In this document: piece after piece, positions 36,391-46,821 of the stretch
How the letters are laid out: the number at the start of each line of letters is the position of its first letter
Numbering within the stretch: position 1 is the stretch's first letter
Assembly (NCBI GenBank): GCA_030490835.1
Contig: CM059972.1
Location: 18,577,764 to 18,641,763 of the forward strand
From: Annona cherimola
Taxonomy: Eukaryota; Streptophyta; Magnoliopsida; Magnoliales; Annonaceae
Direction of reading: 5' to 3'
DNA: 64,000 nucleotides
Made by a program: the position numbers and the translations under genes
Notes under the pieces: generated by a model
What the model was told of the DNA's origin: nothing
What the model saw: the letters and a program-made list of their open reading frames with translations, nothing else
The model's database searches: none

Positions 36391-37199
36391 CAACTGTAAA
36401 AGATCAAACCGCAAGATCTTGACCGAGGTATGTATAGTCTGAAATTTTTTATTATTAAGATAATTTTAACATAATTTTTTTTCATTTTTAATATCTGTCA
36501 TTATATTCTCATTCCATTTAAGCCCATTTTCCTTCTGCAAAAAGGCCAAGAAACCATCAATGACTTTTTGGTAAGCCAGGTGGAAGCATATCACTTTCAT
36601 ACATTAGAGAGGCCAAATTCCTCAACCAATCGCTTGATAGGATATATGGAAAGAAGCGTTTTGATTATGTTGTAGAAAATTGAAATTATTAGGATTACAT
36701 CATTATTAATAGAGCATCAAGCATATATATGAGATTATTTAAGGGATTTTTTTTACCCTCTTGTTTTTTAAAGTTTTGGATTATCATATATTTCATAAAA
36801 ATTTAAATTATAATTTTTTTTTTACATTATATGTAAAAACTGTTAACATTCCGGTTTAATCTTATTTTCACAAATGATTTAAACTAGTTTGAAGCAATCA
36901 GTTGTTTGACGGGAGCAGCTGGTTTGACAATCTTGTGAATCTCAAGCTGTCTACTCATAGCTCATGCCAGAATGCTCTGTCTGTCCACAGGCAATATTCG
37001 CCGTTCGTTTCATTATACGGATTATAATTTATAATCAATGTTTTATAATGAAGTTATACAGTAAACCAAACCAGCTACATAAGTCATGGAAAATACAGGG
37101 ATTAGGATTTACTGTCCAACTAATTAAACTTATATCAAGAAATTAAAATAAATTTTCTGTTTCTTTTATTTTTTTGATATGACATTTTTTTTCTTATTT
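36391..37199. other. A+T-rich intergenic DNA
   Basis: No gene, repeat pair or RNA gene is supported. Confidence 0.5.
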
Positions 37200-37425
37200 A
37201 GGATCCTTTGAAAAGATACAGAAAAAGTAAAAATAGGAAAATAGGAACGGAAAATTTTTTTAACAATGAAAAATGATATGATACAATAAGAGTAATAATT
37301 AGAAGTAAAGTACATAAAATTAAGTAGATAGAATAATTATATGAAAGGATGTGAAAAAGATTAGAATTTAAAAGTAATAATAGAAAAAGTGATGTCGAAT
37401 TATATAAAAAGTGTGAGAAATAATG
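37200..37425 (+). mobile_element. Degenerate MITE-like fragment
   Basis: The core gatatgatacaataagagt followed by aataattagaagtaaagt matches the fragment at 1500-1690 and, more loosely, the Tourist-like family. Terminal repeats are absent. Confidence 0.4.
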
Positions 37426-37550
37426 TTATCATAGCTGGATTGGACTGGAGGGTCTGACTGGACCAACCAGGTCCAGTATCTCATCTTGTTCGGTTGACAG
37501 TTGACACCGGTTCCGGTACCTTCTCATTTTTGTATAAATGAATTTTAACA

Positions 37551-37830
37551 GGGTGTGTTTGGGAATGGATAAAACTTTTGATGAAAAGTTGTAGAGAGTA
37601 GAAGTTGTCAAATGATGGGATATGATAGGGGTAATGATGAGGAATAAATATGATAAAGTTGAAATAGATAGGTTAGTTGTGTTGGTAGTTGTGTAGAAAT
37701 GATTGAAAAGTAGATAATTGTATAGAAAAATATGAAGAAATGATTTAAAAATAGAGTTGTCGTGGAGAGTGAAAAGTTTCGGATTGAAAAGTTTTAACTT
37801 GATAACTTCTCCTTATTACCAAATACACCC
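37551..37830 (+). mobile_element. Tourist-like MITE, good copy (280 bp)
   Basis: It begins gggtgtgtttggg and ends accaaatacaccc, and carries the core ggggtaatgatgaggaataa and gaaatgattgaaaagta. The flanks are TTTTAACA and TTAATAAT, so a clean 3-bp duplication is no longer visible. Confidence 0.75.
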
Positions 37831-38587
37831 TTAATAATTTAATGATTATATATATATGGAATGATGTGTACATTTATAAATAGTCCATCCATATTTGAAA
37901 TAAATTTAAAGGTCCAACTCATTAATTAAGTTGAAGCCTGATAATTTCAGACATTTAAAATTTTTTTTCTTTTTACAAAACAATTATTTTTGTTATGTTT
38001 AATTTATAAATCAAAGTTTTACCAATTTTAGAGATGTGTAATATATTTATTTTAGACCGATTTGAAATGATCATTTTACAATTAAATTTAGAATCATTTT
38101 AAGATGTAAAATTTATTTAATATATAACCAAAAATTGCTAAACATAATAATAATAATAATCATCATCATTTAATGGTCCAAAGAGGTTCATAAACAATAA
38201 TTTCCTAAATAAAATAGAATGCATAATGTCAAAATAAATAGCCAGAGCCTTAAATCATATTTGCCGAGAAGTCACACACGTACAGTGGCCCCTCTCAGTC
38301 CATGTGTGCGATGTGGTCAGAAGATTAATTTTTACAGCTTGATCGTGGTGAGATATGAAACTATGGGTGAGAATGTCAATGAAAATGCGCCCTGATTAAA
38401 AATACGAGGGCAGAGATTGTCTAGGCCTGACATCGGGAGCTTTTAGTTTTGAAGAATTTCTTGGAAATGATGCTGAGAAAACAATGATTATTCAATTATC
38501 GTTATCATGATATAAAGCAAAAAGCTTTCATTCTCTGAAAAATTATATTATGAAAAAAATTTGCAAACTAATTTAATTAGGATTTTT
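37831..38587. other. A+T-rich intergenic DNA
   Basis: Short weak inverted words around 38010-38150 (ataaatcaaagttttaccaa and its loose inverse) suggest another very old foldback. No gene. Confidence 0.4.
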
Positions 38588-39078
38588 CTTAAGTATATTC
38601 ACTATTTTGATCCCCAATCTCAAAAATATCTACCACTTTCCAAAAAAACTTAGATATACACATTATGTTTGCATCTAATCATAAAAATAGTCATTTATTA
38701 AAATTTGTTAGGTAAGTTAACGATAATCCTAACATATTTTCACAAATGCCCAAAATACTTTTTAAAATAATAAAAGATGAAATGAAATGAAATAGAGAAC
38801 AAATAAAATTAGAGCTCTATAGGTTTGAAGCTCTTGTGCAATTAGAGTAGTGGTGAATTATGACATTCAAATATTTTAGTCCGTCCTTAAATTTGATAGA
38901 CATATTGATAATTTTCACATATAGGCTAACGATGTTTATAAACGTTGGTAAAAGAAGGATATTTTTGAGATTAAATGTAAATGTAGAGGGCATACTTGAG
39001 ATTTCTCGAAGGTAATGAATATTTTTAGAATTGAGGTCAACATAAAGGGTATAATTGAGAAAACCCCTTTGAATTATG
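38588..39078. repeat. Old foldback element (about 490 bp)
   Basis: The left end contains gatccccaatctcaaaaata and tctaccacttt. Read inverted, the right end gives cctcaattctaaaaatattc and a second block ttaatctcaaaaatatcctt. The middle is not symmetric. It is likely a non-autonomous Mutator-like or similar DNA element, judged from structure only. Confidence 0.45.
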
Positions 39079-39666
39079 CAAACTAAGCATAGAATAATTG
39101 AATTTCTCTAATTTTTAGATGATTATTGATTCATAGACTTGGCAGGCATGTATAACCAATTCAGTAGCCAAAAAATTTCATTATATATAATTACTAGGCT
39201 TTGATTTTTATATATGAAATTCATCTTCTATACAATTACTCTGTTTTTATATCTTTAATGGTTGATAGAAAATTTAGACGATTATTTATATTTAATATTA
39301 TTTATATTCTCCTAGAAATCCTTTTATTTTCTAATATTATTATGTATGTCTTGTTTCTAAAAATATATAAAATAATGTGATAAAATGATTTGATGTTATA
39401 TATCGATTGTAAAGAAGTAAACTACCTAAAATATTACTAACATGTCGATAAATGATTTTATAGAATATTAATATATTTTAATGTATATGCAAATGGATCT
39501 AAGTATTTTTTATAATTTATGCATAAATATATACTTTAAGCAAAAACGTAGCATATCACATTTTTTGATTTTGATAAAATTTGATATATTTGTTAAACAA
39601 ATATGTTGAATATCGTAGAGGGAGTAGAATTTCTATCAATTATCATAATATTAAAAATGAAGGGGT

Positions 39667-39751
39667 GTCTTAGGCTTGCTTCGATGATAACACATGATGG
39701 CTATATGCCACAAGGTCTAGGGTTCAACCCTTCCCCCTAGCATATAATAAA
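39667..39751 (+). mobile_element. Short tRNA-related SINE (85 bp) with perfect 14-bp target duplication
   Basis: Perfect direct repeats AAAAATGAAGGGGT flank it at 39653-39666 and 39752-39765. Inside, a B-box-like ggttcaacc (39721-39729) lies downstream of an A-box-like stretch ggcttgcttcgatgataac (39674-39692), the spacing seen in tRNA genes and SINE heads. The insert ends in an A-rich tail just before the second repeat. Long perfect duplications show LINE-type target-primed insertion and a fairly recent event. The body is much shorter than most plant SINEs. Confidence 0.75.
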
Positions 39752-39765
39752 AAAAATGAAGGGGT

Positions 39766-40077
39766 TGTATTGAACCTCTTCTACCCAAGACTAATAGTTA
39801 CATGTTAAATTTTAGGTTTTGTTCGGCGTAGAGTTTAAAAGACACTAATGCCATGATTTAAAATAAAATGATTTAAAAAAAAGTCACTAGTGTTGTGTCA
39901 TACCATAATTAAAATCTTGTCTACATGATATTAGAATTATCACCAAATTTCAAAATACATTCTAGTTTTCAAAAGTGATATTATTGTAAGTTTGTAAACT
40001 TTTATTTTTCCCAAAGTTCTATTTCATCTAACAAACCAGAAAGGACAAGTCTACTCAAATAAAGCTTTAACCATACA
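39766..40077. other. A+T-rich intergenic DNA
   Basis: Nothing recognised between the SINE and the next MITE. Confidence 0.5.
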
Positions 40078-40342
40078 GGATGTGTTTAGCATTTTATGAA
40101 ATATGTTAATTTAAAACTTTTTACTCTCTGTAACTATTCTATTTTCTAATTTTCTTTTTATATAAATACTCTAATTTTTAATTATTTATCTATAACTACT
40201 TATACAGCTACTTTATATATTTTAATATTAGCTTTATTACTCATCATCATTACTTTTATCATATTGCATAGCTTCTCTTATTTTAAAAACTTCAACATCA
40301 AAAATTTTTCTTTTGAAAGTTTTATCAAATACCAAACGCACT
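40078..40342 (-). mobile_element. Tourist-like MITE, diverged copy
   Basis: It starts ggatgtgtttagc and ends accaaacgcactt, with inverted-orientation core words aactactta, ttactcatcatcattacttt and ttatcatattgcat. Same orientation as the copy at 12073. Confidence 0.6.
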
Positions 40343-41127
40343 TGCATATGAAAAGACCTAAAATTTAATGAAAATTTTAACAAATATTTAAATGTGAATG
40401 TAAAAGCTAAGAAATTTCTGTAACGTACTTGATAATAAAGTTACAGGAGAGTGTGTGAGAGCGTGATGGCATCCAAATCTATATGATGCGATGACGTTTG
40501 AAATTTTCTACCAAATATCCACTTTAAATTTTTTTATAATTTGAACTTTTCGTCTGCAACATCCACCAAAAGCTTTACTCCTGAAATATTAATCTATAAA
40601 TATGATGCGATGTTTCTTTATTCCATGCTCAATGTGCCAACGTTAATATAAAAATTATAAAAGTAATCAAATTTGCCATGAGATATTTTATTACCATAAA
40701 TGAACTTTACGAAGTGTGACGGCCCATAAATCTTCTTCAACATTTAATTTGAGGACAACAATATAGTATATATAGGAATTAATTTTATTTTCATAAGCTT
40801 AATTGCAAAGTCAGTCAAAGACCAGCTGTTAATTTGGAGGAGCATAGAATTAATAAATTTAGAATGTAATTAAAATTTTTTATAAAAAATTATGTGAGTA
40901 AAATAATTTATTTAAAAAATATAAGAAGAGAAACTTTATTGCAGTAGTTGGTCGGCAATTTCCATAGTCTTCATTTTGAAGTTTTGAATTGCTGTTGTTG
41001 TCTTCCAACTGTCTCTGATGCGTCGATATCAAAGCAATTAATGATGTGCCCCGTTAAATCTTTAGGTCATCAAATTGCTGAATATATATTCCGAATTTTT
41101 GAAAATAATGTGATCTGATCACCTTAG
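40343..41127. other. A+T-rich intergenic DNA
   Basis: No gene or clear repeat. The nearest feature on each side is a MITE. Confidence 0.5.
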
Positions 41128-41341
41128 TGGACACATTTGATAGGATGATTTGAGACCTTGACTACCATAATTTTCTATTATTATATCTGTATTTCAAATT
41201 TTCACATTTTTTCATATAATTATTTTATTTGTTTTATCTTTACCTATTAATCATTACCTTGTTACATCATATCACTCTTACTTTTTGAAAATTTTTCTTA
41301 AAAAATTTCGTTTTTTTTTTTTACCTCTTACCAAACTCCCC
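41128..41341 (-). mobile_element. Decayed Tourist-like MITE
   Basis: The start tggacacatttgatagg and end cttaccaaactcccc are weakly inverse. The core ttacctattaatcattacct and catcatatcactcttact has the order of inverted family members. Confidence 0.45.
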
Positions 41342-41559
41342 TTATATTTATATTTATTTTCATTCATTTATTTATGAAAAATTTAAAATATTATATACTG
41401 TTATATAGCTGAGTAATTGCAATTTAATTTCAGGTAATTTTTAGGACAAAATTTTGGGTAATTAATTGTCGACGCATTAACTAAATCTCCTTTTTGCAAG
41501 CTTTTTTTGGTTTTATTGAGACCAAGATAGCATGGGATATTACAACAAAGACCTAACTA

Positions 41560-41890
41560 CAGCAGCATGATAGATCTAGAAATGCATGGTGCTATTAAAT
41601 GGGTGCTGAAGATAAGTTTCAATACTTACAAGTAGAATTTGATTCGCTTATTCTTTTTAATTTTTTAGAAGCTGAGAGACATATTTTTTCATCAATAAGG
41701 ACAATCAACAAGGAGATTAGAGTTCTTGTTGCTTCTACAACATCTGTCTTTTCTTCATGTCATGCCTTTGGGTAATGTTGTTGTCCATAGGCTGGCTAAT
41801 TTTGTTTCTTATAATTCCTGTTATTCTCAGAAATGATGGGTAACCCTCCTCCACCTTGTCTCCTAAAGAAAATTCATATAAATAATTTTT
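41560..41890 (+). pseudogene. LINE 3' fragment (RNase H domain remnant)
   Basis: One frame reads LQVEFDSLILFNFLEAERHI, and after a frameshift GNVVVHRLANFVSYNS. These correspond to the VESDS...L and EGN.VAHRLA blocks of the C-terminal RNase H of plant LINE ORF2. The rest of the element is missing, as in typical 5'-truncated LINE copies. It is independent of the LINE at 2.4-9.8 kb. Confidence 0.65.
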
Positions 41891-41927
41891 TACAAATGAA
41901 ATACATGAACTACTTCATCCCCCTCCC

Positions 41928-42503
41928 TTGATTTTTTTGCATTTTAGACCCTCTAAGTTTGCATATCTGCGTTTTAAACCTCGAAGTTTGCATAGTTGCT
42001 TCTTAAACCCTGAAACTTTGAATCTATTGCTTTTTAGACTCTACTGTTTTACACCGTTAAAAAACCCAAGTAACATCCGTTTATGTGAGGTGAAAAATAC
42101 TAAAATGCACTTAAGCTAATGTCTTGCTTAGCTGACAGAAAAAAATTCATTTAAAATATTTTTTAATTTTTTTTATATACTTGTTTATCTAAGTGTGTTT
42201 AACATATAAATTAAATTTTATCATTTTTGGATATGTTAAATACACTTAGATAAACAAGTATATGAAGAAAAAATAAAAAAATATTTTAAATGAATTTTTT
42301 ATGTGGGCTAAGCGAGATATTAGCTTAAGGGCATTTTTATATTTTCACCTCATATAAACAGACGTTACTTAGGTTTTTTAACGTTGTGAAATAGTAGGGT
42401 CCAAAAAGCAATATATTCAAAATTACAAAGTTTGAAAAGCAAATACGCAAACTTCGATATTTAAAACGCAAATACACAAATTTAGAGGGTCCAAAATGCA
42501 AAA
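41928..42503. mobile_element. Long inverted-repeat element (576 bp), Mutator-like foldback
   Basis: The two arms, each nearly 290 bp, are inverse copies over their whole length. Both arms therefore contain an open frame with the same peptide words on opposite strands: FRPSKFAYLRFKPRSL on + near 41940 and FGPSKFVYLRFKYRSL on - near 42490. Possible 9-bp target duplications are CCCCCTCCC (41919-41927) and CCCCCTCTC (42504-42512), one mismatch, the size made by Mutator-like transposases. The inner part holds a tighter hairpin around taaacaagtatatgaagaaa. The open frames are by-products of the repeat, not evidence of genes. Confidence 0.7.
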
Positions 42504-42512
42504 CCCCCTCTC

Positions 42513-43204
42513 CCCCTCTATCCAACCTTTGGACTATTAGGATAGTGATGACCATTTATTTATTTATCAAAAAAAAAATAAAATTGTAGAGGTAGCTTTA
42601 TCGTGTTTTCTTTCCTCTTGTCTCACTCCAAATATTCAGTGGCTAGCAAATGGAGGATGATGTGATGTGCCCATGAGCAAAAACGTCATGCATGGTGGGT
42701 CCTAAATCTTCTATACTGGAATATTGACCTAGCAACAGCCAGAGAAGACCTTTTTGGTCCCTATTGTTATTTTTTATTTTTCTTTGGATTTTTTCGTTCC
42801 ATATTTAGCTCTTGCATTGCTATTGATATCATAATATGATTAGCATTAATATTGTAGAATTCAACATACCTGTGTAATATACATGTGCTGCATTTCAGTG
42901 TGTGACTTACCCGAAATATATATGTGCCTAAAAATTGAACCGGTTGTTTAGCAACAGGACAGCCGCCTCCAATCACGCTATCACCTGTATTCCACCTTTC
43001 TATTTTTATTGGTGCATTGCATGTGCCTAGCAATTTTTGTTCTGGAAATGGACAACCATGTCGGGACCTATCCAATGAAAGACAAACTTCATTACCCCCG
43101 GTAAGGATTTTTTTTTTAGCCCCCAAGAGCAACATGGCCTCTCATAAGGCTAATAAAAAGGTACTTCCTATATACACACATATAAATGTATATAGAGATC
43201 TGAT
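42513..43204. other. A+T-rich intergenic DNA
   Basis: No gene supported. A 122-codon frame on the minus strand (42767-43135) has no recognisable domain and is discounted. Confidence 0.45.
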
Positions 43205-43440
43205 TACGTATAATATGTTGTATATAAAAAAATTTTAAATGTAAGAAAATAATGTAATATAATAGAAGTAATGATAAGAAATAATGAAAATAAAGTTAAA
43301 ATATATAGGATAATCTTATAAAAATTTGTAAAGTAATGATTAAAAAATGGGATAATGATATAAAAATATGAAAAAATGATTAAAAAATAGAGAAGTTATA
43401 TCGCAAAAGTTTTAGATGGAAATTTTTGGTTAAAGAAGAG
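43205..43440 (+). mobile_element. Decayed Tourist-like MITE fragment
   Basis: Core words agaagtaatgataagaaata and aagttaaaatatataggata, then aaaaaatgattaaaaaatag, follow the family order. Terminal repeats are lost. Confidence 0.45.
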
Positions 43441-44322
43441 TTTAGAATCTCACTATTAATTTATAATAGCCTCTCTGACATGGAGTGTTTATTTGGTAAT
43501 TTAATATAGGAAGGGTTTAACTATTTAAATTTTATTTTTTAATAAATAATCTCTTCCAAAAAAACACTCTTCATTTTTTATTTATATCGTTATACAAGCA
43601 CGGAGAATAAATATTGGAGGGGTGCACGGGACACATGTTTTGTTATTATATAAATCTCAATGGGAATTTGAAAGGTGTGGTGCATAGGAAAAGGTGAGGG
43701 GGTGGGAGGAGCGTAAGCAACAGATTCCAAAATATTTGGTTCGGAATTGTTTGGTATTTCTTCTGTCCTAAAAGCAGCAGACAGTTGGTAGGCAAGAACA
43801 AAGAATAGGAAAACGGTCTTCTGTGGGGGGCCACTGCCGAGTGCCCACCATCTCCACCTCACCCACCCACCCAATCCACTGCTACGGTCCTACTGTTTTT
43901 GAATTTCAAACCCTTTCTCCCTCCGTACTCTCTCTTTCATCCATTGATTGAGACTCACGTGACAGTGCCATGCGTCTGATTCTCCTGAAGGACCCCACGC
44001 TGCATAAGGAATGTGTTTGAAAATATATACTGTGAAAAATAAAAATAATAATAATAACAACAATAATAGCATTATTATGACAGATGAAAGTAGGAATTAC
44101 TTCTAAAGATTATTAATTTCAACGCCGCTAAAGATTTTATGGGTGTAATCGCACCTCCATTATTAAGTTAAAATTCAATCCGCTCTTCACCACAAGAACG
44201 AGCGATTCATGCATCAATGTTTATACGGTAAAATAAAATTCCATTGCATATAATATTAAAAGCATCAATTAATTATTGAATAATATTTTAAGCATTATGA
44301 AAAATATATACAGCAAATTCAA
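43441..44322. other. Intergenic DNA with a GC-richer patch
   Basis: 43600-44000 is less A+T rich, with C-rich runs (ctccacctcacccacccacc). No coding frame of note. Nothing else recognised. Confidence 0.4.
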
Positions 44323-44497
44323 GTGTAGTTTTAGTTGTTAGCTCCACCAAAGAATTATAAAACCATAGCTACCAAATAAACCAAGGGATAGAATGCCCCA
44401 AGCACCATTGTGTAGTTTTAGTAGTTAGCTCCACCAAAGAACTATAAAGACACAGCTACCAAATAAATCGAGGGATAGAATGCCCCAAGCACCATTG
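44323..44497 (+). repeat. Tandem duplication (87-bp unit, two copies)
   Basis: Copies start at 44323 and 44410 with gtgtagttttag and share ttagctccaccaaagaa and gggatagaatgccccaagca. Five or six mismatches by eye. Confidence 0.85.
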
Positions 44498-45123
44498 TCT
44501 TATAATGTAGGGACCATTGGCACTGCCAAACCAGCAAATGCCCGTTGGTTGATTTTACTTGTTTTGAGTGTTATCAAAATCACATAATACTAGCCAATGG
44601 TTGTTGGCTTGTCAATAAAGTTGTTGTGGTGCACTGGCGTGGTATTGAATCTTACTTAAGTGGAATTTCCATTAAAATTTTATGAGAACAATTTAGTCTT
44701 CTTTTAGTGAGTTGGAAGCTGTGTCTTCAGATTTCTTAGATGAAACTGTCTCCAAATTTGTAAGAATATTTCAAGACTTAATTATAATACATGTTGAGAT
44801 GCATGTAAATATATACTAATAAAAAAATCACATAATACTATGAACCTGGAGCGATGGTTTCATGTTATTATTAAAACTAAATAATGTTAAACAAAATCAG
44901 TATATTAGATTTTGATTTAATCATCCAAGTGGCCCCATAACTAAGAAGTATTTTCCATGAAATAAATAAATAAGAAACGAGGAATACTGTTTTTATGATG
45001 TATGAATTTGTTATTTATTTGGATTATAGTTACATCACAATGACCACTTCTTGCTAAATACACCTTTTAAATTTTGTAATATGGATGATGGAATCTACTT
45101 ATTATGCAATTATATATATATAG
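44498..45123. other. A+T-rich intergenic DNA
   Basis: No gene, RNA gene or repeat pair seen. Confidence 0.5.
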
Positions 45124-45335
45124 AGGAGTGATTTTCTTAACTCGGGCTAAATAAATGCTCTACTTGGCCCGCCTTAAAAAATTCATTTACAATAAATTTT
45201 TTTTCATACACTTGCTTCACTTAAATAAAGAAGCGTATGAAGAAAAAAACAAAAAAAAGAATGTTGTAAATTGAATTTTTGAGGTGGGTTAAGTAAATCA
45301 TTTGCTTATTCCGACTAACAGGATTATTTCTCTTA
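45124..45335. repeat. Small foldback element (about 210 bp)
   Basis: The left arm (ggcccgccttaaaaaattca, then ttcatacacttgcttcactt) is mirrored by the right arm (aagaagcgtatgaagaaaaa, then tgaatttttgaggtgggtta). Arms about 90 bp, well matched near the centre. Flanking duplications are not clear. Confidence 0.6.
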
Positions 45336-46535
45336 TATCTATCGGTTTGAATGGAGCCTATCGCTTTAGTCCTGATATGTAATTATATATATTTATTGGT
45401 ATCTTTACAATATGATTTTTGATATTTCAATCAAGCTCATTCATATGGTAGACTAAGCTTTCATGTATCCTCAAGAGAGATAACAAACTCCCATCTTATT
45501 CTCACTCAAGACTAAGCTCTCATTACAATTTTTTCCCTACATGGAATTGGAACTTGTGTGAGCTTTGTGCTGGCCATTATCCACAACCAACCAGATGCAT
45601 GCAGTTATATATTTAATTCAAATAAAGAGTGTACCAAAACACAAAATTTACGATTAAAGGTCTAATGGGGAGCTTGAATCAAATTTTTCTTTCAATAAAA
45701 ATGCATCTTTTTATAGCTTAACAAAATTTACAATTAAAGGACTAATCGATAACTTGAATTTAGCAAAAATAATTATAGAGGAGAACAACCAAGAAAGTTG
45801 CACCACTATTGTAATATTTTTAAAAGTAATCTATCTGTTCCACCAACTATAACTTTAAAATTTTCTCACCTCATTCCATGCAACTACCAAAGTGCACTAA
45901 ACTCGGTACACAAGATAAAAAAATTTCAAAAAATAAAAAATTAATTTTTGCACTCGGGTGCACCAGATATACCTTAAATTTCATTGTTATTATTTCATCA
46001 ATTCTCATCTAAGAATTTTATTTATTTTATCTTTATTTTCTTTATTGATAACATTATTATTTCGCCAGCTTTTTTTAATACTTTCGTGTTCTTGTTTTTT
46101 TCTCTTTCATTTCATTCACTTTTTCCTTGTAATTCTAAACCAAGATATCAGCAACGTGCCAAATTTTCATGTGTCTTGTGTATGAAACAGTCCAAGTTCC
46201 GGTCACGGGCGATATATACCTGAAAGGCTGGATCTAGCGGCGGTTGCATATCCACAGTTTCTGACATTTATTTATTATTTTTTAAAGGTCTGGCCAGATT
46301 TTCAACGTGCGGCCAAGGAAGTTATTATACATTTGTCCCAAAACATTTATCGTATTTGGATTCAATGGCTTGATTTTCTTGGGCTTTTCACGACGGCATG
46401 GTCATTTTGCAAAAAGTTTTTTTTTTTTTTTAAAGATTAAGAAATAACCAGAGAAATGAAGTAAAACCTACAGCTGTTGGACTTTAGCTTATCATACAAT
46501 GGAGGGGCCATGTATATTTTATGCAGCTAACATAA
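45336..46535. other. A+T-rich intergenic DNA with a fragment of the gtgcacc element
   Basis: At 45895-45975 the words ggtacacaagataaaaaaat and tttttgcactcgggtgcacc match one end of the element at 35362-35608. The rest holds nothing recognised. Confidence 0.45.
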
Positions 46536-46821
46536 GGTGTGTTTGGAAAATGATAAAAAAATTTATGAAAATTTTTTAGTGTAAAAATTTTTTAAATATG
46601 AAAAAATGATGTGATATGGTAGGGTAATGATAAAAAATAAAGAGAATAAAGTTAAAATAAATAGGTTATTAATATGAGTACTTGTATAGAAATGATTGAA
46701 AAGTATGATAGTTGTATAAGAAGAAGTGAAAAAATAATAAAAAATGGAGTAATTGTTGAGAGTGAAAAATTTTAAATTAAAAAGTTTTAGTTTGAAAAAT
46801 TTTAAAAATTAACAAACACCT
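46536..46821 (+). mobile_element. Tourist-like MITE (about 286 bp)
   Basis: It begins ggtgtgtttgg and ends acaaacacctc, with the core gggtaatgataaaaaataaa and gaaatgattgaaaagtatga. Preceded by TAA and followed by TTA. Confidence 0.65.
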
